A stretch of 64,000 nt of DNA from Pseudomonadota bacterium. Its GTDB lineage: Bacteria > Pseudomonadota > Alphaproteobacteria > Micropepsales > Micropepsaceae. The DNA is taken from positions 186,001-250,000 of the forward strand of contig JAFEEQ010000004.1 in NCBI GenBank assembly GCA_018241025.1, given 5' to 3'. Positions 58,663 to 64,000 of the stretch are shown here, piece after piece (within the stretch, counting starts at the first letter, position 1; every line of letters begins with the position of its first letter). The position numbers were made by a program, and so were the translations under genes. The notes beneath the pieces were generated by a model. The model saw only the letters and a list, made by a program, of their open reading frames with translations. It was not told the origin of the DNA and made no database searches.

Positions 58663-58850
58663 TCGGCAACATCATCGTCGGAATCGCGGTCGCAGTCGTC
58701 GCTGGCATCCTGATTGCCGGTCTCTACACCCTGTTTCGCGGCGGCGATGTCGCCGCGACGTGGTCCAACCGGCTGATGCGCTTGCGCATCCTCGCGCAGT
58801 TCATCGCGATCGTTATCATCATGGTGCTGCTGTACTTCTTCCGGCATTAG
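58659..58850 (+). CDS. Twin transmembrane protein (HIG1-like)
   Basis: The 63-residue protein (MIGNIIVGIAVAVVAGILIA) has two hydrophobic helices separated by a short loop, GGDVAATWSNRLMRLRILAQ, the twin-transmembrane/HIG1-like pattern known in alphaproteobacteria. HIG1 relatives associate with respiratory complexes in mitochondria. Coupled by ATGA to the upstream membrane protein; 72 bases before leuC. Confidence 0.82.
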   Translation: MIGNIIVGIAVAVVAGILIAGLYTLFRGGDVAATWSNRLMRLRILAQFIAIVIIMVLLYFFRH

Positions 58851-58922
58851 ACCTGCGGCAGGTCTGCGCTTGCCTGAGGTTGCGCGGACTGATAGTGCAG
58901 CGCAACAAAATAACGGTCCGCC

Positions 58923-60323
58923 ATGGCTAAAACGCTCTACGACAAAATCTGGGACGCGCATCTGGTGAACGAGACACCGGGCGAATCCGCGATGCTCTAT
59001 ATCGACCGCCACCTCGTGCATGAGGTGACGAGTCCGCAGGCCTTCGAAGGCCTGCGCACCGCCGGCCGCAAGGCGCGCCGCCCCGATCTCACCCTCGCCG
59101 TGGCCGACCACAACGTCCCGACCAAGGACCGCGCCCTCGGCATCACCGATCCGGAATCGCGCGAGCAGATCGCGACGCTCGAAAAGAATGCGAAGGATTT
59201 CGGCATCGAATATCTCGCGATGGACGATATCCGCCAGGGCATCGTGCATATCGTCGGGCCCGAGCAGGGCTGGACGCTGCCCGGCACCACCATCGTCTGC
59301 GGCGACAGCCACACCTCGACCCATGGCGCCTTCGGCTCGCTCGCCTTCGGCATCGGCACCAGCGAGGTCGAGCACGTCCTCGCCACGCAGACGCTGCTCA
59401 CCCAGCATTCGAAGAACATGCGCGTCAGCGTCAACGGCACGCTGCCCGTCGGTGTCACCGCGAAGGACATCGCGCTCGCGATCATCGCAAAGATCGGCAC
59501 CGCCGGCGGCACCGGCTATGTCATCGAATATGCCGGCGACGCGGTTCGCGCGCTCTCGATGGAGGGCCGCATGACCCTCTGCAACATGACGATCGAAGCC
59601 GGCGCCCGCGCCGGCCTGATCGCGGCCGACGAAACGACCTTCGCCTATATCGCCGGCAAGCCGCGCGCGCCCAAGGGTGCCGCCTTCGAGCATGCAGTGA
59701 TGTACTGGAAGACGCTGCACTCCGATCCGGATGCCAAATTCGATACTGAGATCGTTCTGAACGCCGCCGATATCGTGCCGATGGTCACCTGGGGCACCTC
59801 GCCCGAGCAGGCGCTGCCCGTCACCGGCCAGGTCCCCGATCCGGCTGCCATCGCCGATGAAGCGCATCGCGCATCCATTGTCCGCGCACTCGATTACATG
59901 GGGCTCCAGCCCGGCGTCGCGCTCGAAGATGTGAAGATCGACCGCGTCTTCATCGGCTCCTGTACCAATGGCCGCATCGAAGATCTCCGCGCCGCGGCGA
60001 TCATCGCCAAGGGCAAGAAAGTCGCGTCGCATGTGAATGCGATGGTCGTGCCGGGCTCCGGTTTGGTGAAAGCACAGGCAGAAGAAGAAGGCCTCGACGA
60101 AATCTTCGTCGAGGCCGGTTTCGAGTGGCGCGAGCCGGGCTGCTCGATGTGCCTCGCGATGAACGCCGACAAGCTCGTGCCAGGTGAGCGCTGTGCCTCG
60201 ACCTCGAACCGCAACTTCGAGGGCCGCCAGGGCCGCGGCGGCCGCACCCATCTGATGAGCCCCGCCATGGCCGTCGCCGCCGCCATTGCCGGCCATCTGG
60301 CAGATGTCCGGAAATATCAATGA
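58923..60323 (+). CDS. leuC: 3-isopropylmalate dehydratase large subunit
   Basis: LeuC isomerises 2- to 3-isopropylmalate with LeuD in leucine synthesis. The 466-residue protein has [29 protein letters not shown], the Fe-S cluster cysteines in [13 protein letters not shown] and [11 protein letters not shown], and [15 protein letters not shown]. leuD, its usual downstream partner, is not in the window; vapBC follow instead. Confidence 0.97.
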   Translation: MAKTLYDKIWDAHLVNETPGESAMLYIDRHLVHEVTSPQAFEGLRTAGRKARRPDLTLAVADHNVPTKDRALGITDPESREQIATLEKNAKDFGIEYLAMDDIRQGIVHIVGPEQGWTLPGTTIVCGDSHTSTHGAFGSLAFGIGTSEVEHVLATQTLLTQHSKNMRVSVNGTLPVGVTAKDIALAIIAKIGTAGGTGYVIEYAGDAVRALSMEGRMTLCNMTIEAGARAGLIAADETTFAYIAGKPRAPKGAAFEHAVMYWKTLHSDPDAKFDTEIVLNAADIVPMVTWGTSPEQALPVTGQVPDPAAIADEAHRASIVRALDYMGLQPGVALEDVKIDRVFIGSCTNGRIEDLRAAAIIAKGKKVASHVNAMVVPGSGLVKAQAEEEGLDEIFVEAGFEWREPGCSMCLAMNADKLVPGERCASTSNRNFEGRQGRGGRTHLMSPAMAVAAAIAGHLADVRKYQ

Positions 60324-60331
60324 CTTGCCGT

Positions 60332-60371
60332 TTCTACCATCGATGGTAGAATTCTACCCTGCGAGGTAGAA
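60332..60371 (+). promoter_or_regulatory. Tandem palindromic operators of vapBC
   Basis: Two contiguous copies of TTCTACC-N6-GGTAGAA occupy 60332-60351 and 60352-60371. The first is a perfect 20-base palindrome. The second ends exactly at the vapB ATG, and the GAGG within its right arm (60363-60366) is the only Shine-Dalgarno. Binding of VapB or VapBC would block both transcription and the start region. Confidence 0.85.
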
Positions 60372-60671
60372 ATGGGCCTGAACATCAAGAATGCGGCCGT
60401 CGAGGCTGCGATCCGCGAGCTCGCCGAGCGGACAGGCGAAAGCCTGACCGACGCCATTGCGAACGCCGTGCGGGAAAAGCTCGCACGGGTCGAGGACGAA
60501 GCGGTTCGCAACAAGCCGGCACAAACGGTCGAGGAATTGCTTGCGCGCATCAAGCCGATCCAGGATGAGATCGCCGAAGCACGGCGCAAAGCTGGCGATA
60601 CGCGCAGCGCCGAACAGGTCATGAAAGATTTCGACGACGAATTCTACGATGAGAATGGCCTTCCAAAGTGA
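60372..60671 (+). CDS. vapB: VapB-type (PSK/Rv0623-like) antitoxin
   Basis: The 99-residue protein (MGLNIKNAAVEAAIRELAER) is of the Rv0623/PSK class of VapB: a ribbon-helix-helix-like N-terminus followed by TGESLTDAIANAVREKLARV and an acidic C-terminal tail that binds VapC. It directly follows its tandem operators and overlaps vapC by 4 bases (GTGA). Confidence 0.9.
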   Translation: MGLNIKNAAVEAAIRELAERTGESLTDAIANAVREKLARVEDEAVRNKPAQTVEELLARIKPIQDEIAEARRKAGDTRSAEQVMKDFDDEFYDENGLPK

Positions 60672-61054
60672 TCGTCGTCGACACCTCCGCTGTCATCACG
60701 ACGCTTTTGCAAGAACCCGGTCACGAGGACATCTTCCGGCGCTTGCTCGCGTCGTCAGAACGCGCGATGCCTGCAACGGTTATCGTTGAAGCGACCATGG
60801 TTCTGTCGCGTTTCCATCGCGATCCAAAAGCCATCCTGGAGAATTATCGAACATCGACGTCGATCGACGTGATTCCGGTCGATGCGGCCATCGCGGCAGC
60901 GGCGCAGGATGCATTCTTGAAGTTCGGCAAGGGCAGGCATCCTGCCCGACTGAATCTCTGCGATTGTTTCTCCTACGCTTCGGCGAGGACGCTTGGCTGC
61001 CCTTTGCTTTTTATCGGAAACGATTTCGCGCAGACCGACATCGCAGCCGCGTAG
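60668..61054 (+). CDS. vapC: VapC-type PIN-domain ribonuclease toxin
   Basis: The 128-residue protein starts at GTG 60668 (MIVVDTSAVITTLLQEPGHE). PIN-domain acidic residues are D in VVDTSA, E in IVEATMVL, D in NLCDCFSYASA and D in FIGNDFAQTDI, so catalysis looks intact. VapC toxins usually cleave initiator tRNA or rRNA. Confidence 0.9.
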   Translation: MIVVDTSAVITTLLQEPGHEDIFRRLLASSERAMPATVIVEATMVLSRFHRDPKAILENYRTSTSIDVIPVDAAIAAAAQDAFLKFGKGRHPARLNLCDCFSYASARTLGCPLLFIGNDFAQTDIAAA

Positions 61055-61128
61055 CACTTCGATTGCCGCCCGATTGCCCGCGCCGGTTGCGCGTGCCAAG
61101 GTTCCATCGGGCAAATCGGGGGCAAACG

Positions 61129-61428
61129 ATGGCCATGGTCTACTGTCGCGGCTGCGGCAAGGAAATCCACGAATCCGCGCCGACCTGTCCATCCTGTGGT
61201 GCGGTTCAGGCTGGCACCTATCCCGGCAAGAACAAGGTCGTCGCCGGTGTCCTCGCGCTTCTGCTTGGCGGTCTCGGCATCCATCGCTTCTATCTCGGAC
61301 AGTGGTGGGGGATTTTCTATCTGCTGTTCTGCTGGACCTTCATCCCGTCCTTCGTCGCCTTCATCGAAGGCATCGTCTTCCTGGTCAGCGACGACGCGAC
61401 CTGGAACGCGAAATACGGCCGGCGCTGA
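61129..61428 (+). CDS. TM2-domain protein with zinc ribbon
   Basis: The 99-residue protein starts at ATG 61129 (MAMVYCRGCGKEIHESAPTC). The N-terminus is a zinc ribbon (CRGC...CPSC), followed by two transmembrane helices of a TM2 domain (VVAGVLALLLGGLGIHRFYL, the GIHRFYLG motif; FYLLFCWTFIPSFVAFIEGI). Function unknown; related proteins are common and uncharacterised. Confidence 0.85.
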   Translation: MAMVYCRGCGKEIHESAPTCPSCGAVQAGTYPGKNKVVAGVLALLLGGLGIHRFYLGQWWGIFYLLFCWTFIPSFVAFIEGIVFLVSDDATWNAKYGRR

Positions 61429-61433
61429 CCGAC

Positions 61434-61838
61434 GTGCGCGGCAAGCCTGTCGCCAAAACCGTCGATGCCTATATCGAAGCGGCCCCTGAAGACTTGCGCC
61501 CGACGCTGGCGCAATTGCGCGCGATCATCCGCAAGGCCGCGCCGAAAGCCGAAGAGGGCATCAGCTACGGCATGCCCTATTACAAGCATCAGGGCGCGCT
61601 TGCGGGCTTCGCATTGTTCAAGAAGCATATCGGCTTCTTTCCGGGTGCCATCGTCGCCGACTTCAGGGGCGAACTCGCCGCCTACAAAACCGCGAAGGGC
61701 ACGGTACAGCTTCCGCTCGACAAGCCATTGCCGGTCACGCTGATCCGCAAAATGCTCAAGGCAGGGCTGAAGCGAAACGCCGTCAAGGCCGCGGCGAAGA
61801 CGGCTAGAAAAAGCTCACCGGATCGACGTCGACGGTGA
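61434..61838 (+). CDS. DUF1801 family protein
   Basis: The protein of 134 residues starts at GTG 61434 (MRGKPVAKTVDAYIEAAPED). It has the DUF1801 order (LAQLRAIIRKAAPKAEEGIS, YGMPYYKHQGALAGFALFKK, GTVQLPLDKPLPVTLIRKML) with a basic tail. Members include small proteins of unknown or iron-chaperone-like function. The last 35 bases overlap the 3' end of priA on the opposite strand. Confidence 0.8.
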   Translation: MRGKPVAKTVDAYIEAAPEDLRPTLAQLRAIIRKAAPKAEEGISYGMPYYKHQGALAGFALFKKHIGFFPGAIVADFRGELAAYKTAKGTVQLPLDKPLPVTLIRKMLKAGLKRNAVKAAAKTARKSSPDRRRR

Positions 61839-63975
61839 CGCGCACCTTGTTCGACAGCTTTACCGCGCCCAGCCACGCCCGCAGATAGCCCTGCACATCG
61901 ACAGTCTTCTCCGCCTGCACCAGCAACCGTTCGCGGGTCTGTCCGCGCAACAGGTGATAGAAGGCGGGCGTCGGTCCCCACACCGTCACGCCGCGCGCAG
62001 CTGGCGCCGCTTTCGCCAGCACGCGTCCCGCCTCGGCCACCGCTTCGCCGTCATGGCTCGACAGGATGATCGCCGCCAGCCGCCCGAAAGGCGGCGCATG
62101 CGCCCGTTCGCGATAGAGCTTCTCCTGCTCGTAGAACGCATCGCGGTCGCCGGACGCGAGCGCCTGCATGACGAGATCGGCCGGATTACGCGTCTGGATC
62201 AGCACCAGCCCCGGCTTCTCCGCCCGTCCCGCTCGGCCCGAAACCTGGTGCAGCAACTGAAACGTCCGCTCCCGCGCGCGTAAGTCCCCATCCGATCCAC
62301 CGAGATCGGCATCGATCACACCCACCAGCGTCAGTTGCGGAAAGTGATGCCCCTTCGCGACGATCTGCGTGCCGATCAGTACGTCGATCTCGCGCTTGGC
62401 CATCGCCCGGATCGCCGCTTGCGTCTCCGCCGGGCCATGCAGCGTGTCCGACGAAGCGATCGCAACGCGCATCTCTGGGAACAACGCCTTGAACTCTTCC
62501 GCCACGCGCTCCACGCCGGGACCGCAGGCAATCAGGCTGCCTTCCGCGCCGCATTCGGGGCATTTCGGCGGCGTCGCCGTTTCATAGCCGCAGTGATGGC
62601 ACGCCAGTCGCCGGCGATAGCGATGCTCCACCAGCCAGGACGAGCAATCGCGGCAGGTCATCTTGTGCCCGCAGCTCTCGCACAGCGTCAGCGGGGCATA
62701 GCCGCGGCGGTTGAGGAACAGCATCGCCTGCTCGCCGGATGCGACAGCGTTCGCGACCGCATTGCGCAGTGGCAGCGACAGCCAGGTTCCGCTCTCCGCC
62801 TTCTCATGGCGCAGATCGATCAGCCGCACCTCCGGCAGCACCGCCGCGCCGTGGCGCCGTGGCAGCTTCAGATGGGCATAGCGCCCGCTCGTGGCGTTGA
62901 CATAGCTCTCGAGCGACGGCGTCGCGCTCGCCAGCACCACGGCGCAGCCTTCGCTGCGCGCCCGCACCACCGCCATGTCGCGCGCGTGATAGATCGCGCC
63001 ATCTTCCTGCTTGTAGGCCTGTTCGTGTTCTTCATCGACGACAATGAGGCCGAGATCGCGGAACGGCAGGAACAGCGCCGAACGCGCGCCGACCACCACC
63101 TTCGCCTCGCCCTTCATCACCGCGCGATAGGTTCGCGTGCGCTCCTTCTGCGACAGATCGCTGTGCCACTCGGCCGGCCGGCAGCCGAAGCGTACGGCAA
63201 AACGGTCGAGGAACTGCACCGTCAGCGCGATCTCGGGCAGCAGGATCAGCGCCTGCCGCCCCTGCCGCAGCGCCTCCGCCACCGCCTCGAAATAGACCTC
63301 CGTCTTGCCCGAACCGGTCACGCCGTCGAGCAGGCTCGCGGCAAAGACATGCGCGCGCACGTCATGACACAGCGCATCGGCCGCCGCGCGCTGCGCATCG
63401 TTGAGCGTCGCGCAGGGCAGTCCGGGATCGGGCGCCGGAAATGCGTCGAACTCCGGCAACTGTGTTTCGACCAGCGAACCCGCCTCGATCAATCCGCGTA
63501 CCACCGCCGTCGTGACATTCGCTTCCTGCGCCAGTGCCGGAACCGCGCGCGCCAGCCCATCCGTGGCCACCGCCAGCACGCGCTCGCGTGCCGGCGTCAG
63601 CTTCTTCGGCCGCGCCTCGCCAAGGACAAAAGCTGTGCGCATCGCTTCGGGCGCGAAGGCCTTGCCGCCGCGCAGCGCCATCGCCAGCACCATGCCGGGC
63701 GGCGTCAGCGTGTAATTCGCTACCCAGTCGATGAAATCGCAGAGTTTTTCGGGCAGCGCCGGAAACCCTTCCAGCGGCAGGGCTTCTTTCAGACGGTTGT
63801 CACCGACACTTCCCTCGGCTTCGCCCCACACGGCGCCCAGCGTCGTGCGCGGCCCGAGCGGCGCCTGCACCAGAAGCCCGCGCTGCACGGCGGTTCCCTT
63901 CGGCAGCTTGTAGTCATAGGCCCCGGCCAGCGGCAGCGGCAGCAGCACACCGGCGCGCGGCGCGGGCGCCAGCAA
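61804..63975 (-). CDS. priA: Primosomal protein N' (replication restart helicase)
   Basis: PriA reloads the replicative helicase at stalled forks. The 723-residue protein has an N-terminal 3'-binding domain, Walker A GVTGSGKTEVYFEA, DEEH box VDEEHEQAYK, the zinc-binding cysteine clusters CESCGHKMTCRDC and CHHCGYETATPPKCPECG, and helicase motifs to ...SFF. The start is TTG at 63975 (MLAPAPRAGVLLPLPLAGAY). The frame is open to the window edge, so a slightly longer form cannot be excluded. Confidence 0.95.
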   Translation of the reverse strand: MLAPAPRAGVLLPLPLAGAYDYKLPKGTAVQRGLLVQAPLGPRTTLGAVWGEAEGSVGDNRLKEALPLEGFPALPEKLCDFIDWVANYTLTPPGMVLAMALRGGKAFAPEAMRTAFVLGEARPKKLTPARERVLAVATDGLARAVPALAQEANVTTAVVRGLIEAGSLVETQLPEFDAFPAPDPGLPCATLNDAQRAAADALCHDVRAHVFAASLLDGVTGSGKTEVYFEAVAEALRQGRQALILLPEIALTVQFLDRFAVRFGCRPAEWHSDLSQKERTRTYRAVMKGEAKVVVGARSALFLPFRDLGLIVVDEEHEQAYKQEDGAIYHARDMAVVRARSEGCAVVLASATPSLESYVNATSGRYAHLKLPRRHGAAVLPEVRLIDLRHEKAESGTWLSLPLRNAVANAVASGEQAMLFLNRRGYAPLTLCESCGHKMTCRDCSSWLVEHRYRRRLACHHCGYETATPPKCPECGAEGSLIACGPGVERVAEEFKALFPEMRVAIASSDTLHGPAETQAAIRAMAKREIDVLIGTQIVAKGHHFPQLTLVGVIDADLGGSDGDLRARERTFQLLHQVSGRAGRAEKPGLVLIQTRNPADLVMQALASGDRDAFYEQEKLYRERAHAPPFGRLAAIILSSHDGEAVAEAGRVLAKAAPAARGVTVWGPTPAFYHLLRGQTRERLLVQAEKTVDVQGYLRAWLGAVKLSNKVRVTVDVDPVSFF

Positions 63976-64000
63976 CGCGGGATCGACGGGTCTAAACGCC

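Noticed and set aside
61071-61118. Imperfect inverted repeat (CGATTGCCCG / CGGGCAAATCG) between vapC and the TM2 gene
   Set aside because: A bulge and a 27-base loop make it weak; I could not tie it to a terminator or regulator.

Overview
The window reads as a typical stretch of alphaproteobacterial chromosome: GC-rich, densely packed, with many ATGA/TTGA start-stop overlaps. Lineage markers are a RegA/PrrA/ActR response regulator with the invariant C-terminal helix-turn-helix, an MmcB-type DNA repair protein behind a GTTC-N7-GTTC LexA box, PmtA-like phospholipid methyltransferases, the trmB/rimP/nusA/ylxR/infB/rbfA/truB/rpsO/pnp order, and a proofreading-competent PolA next to a zf-CHCC protein. 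The genus cannot be fixed from sequence alone; a Rhizomicrobium/Caulobacterales-like organism is a guess. No rRNA, tRNA, CRISPR, prophage or insertion sequence was seen.

Layout. 1-2.7 kb: two surface-polysaccharide glycosyltransferases (the first frameshifted and cut by the window edge) and a HAD phosphatase. 2.8-6.9 kb: RegA, an SOS-controlled mmcB-yjbR pair, a secreted TPR/TonB-C hybrid, an M24 peptidase and an acetyltransferase. 6.9-10.8 kb: a diiron ferritin-like protein behind repeated TGACG-N4-CGTCA operators, a Tat-exported alpha/beta hydrolase, hisB and an acid phosphatase. 10.8-14.9 kb: hslVU, metK with a structured leader, trmB. 14.9-26.3 kb: the translation/RNA cluster rimP-nusA-ylxR-infB-(TPR-sulfotransferase)-rbfA-truB-rpsO-pnp. 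26.3-34.7 kb: CPBP protease, cobalamin adenosyltransferase, zf-CHCC-polA-lspA, an ASCH protein, a large unknown protein, a ThiF/MoeB E1-like enzyme. 34.9-41.9 kb: pckA, an AraC regulator, a double retropepsin-PDZ protein, two tandem PmtA-like methyltransferases, dnaJ. 41.9-51.9 kb: dnaK, a PAS histidine kinase, TspO, M20 peptidase, acyltransferase, a membrane protein, maeB. 52-64 kb: mutS, acetyltransferase, brnTA, map, Usp, a VOC protein, a membrane pair, leuC, vapBC, TM2 protein, DUF1801 protein, priA.

Most genes are housekeeping: protein quality control (hslVU, dnaKJ), translation and RNA turnover (15-26 kb), DNA repair and replication (mmcB, polA, mutS, priA), carbon metabolism (pckA, maeB). 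The accessory content is two small toxin-antitoxin modules with clear palindromic operators and several poorly known proteins. I did not find a multi-gene, obviously novel system. The features most worth a second look are the apparent AUU start of rimP, the TPR-sulfotransferase embedded in the infB-rbfA operon, the tandem operators that swallow the vapB ribosome-binding site, the operator array before the diiron protein, and the unknown 577-residue helical protein between E1-like and ASCH genes.
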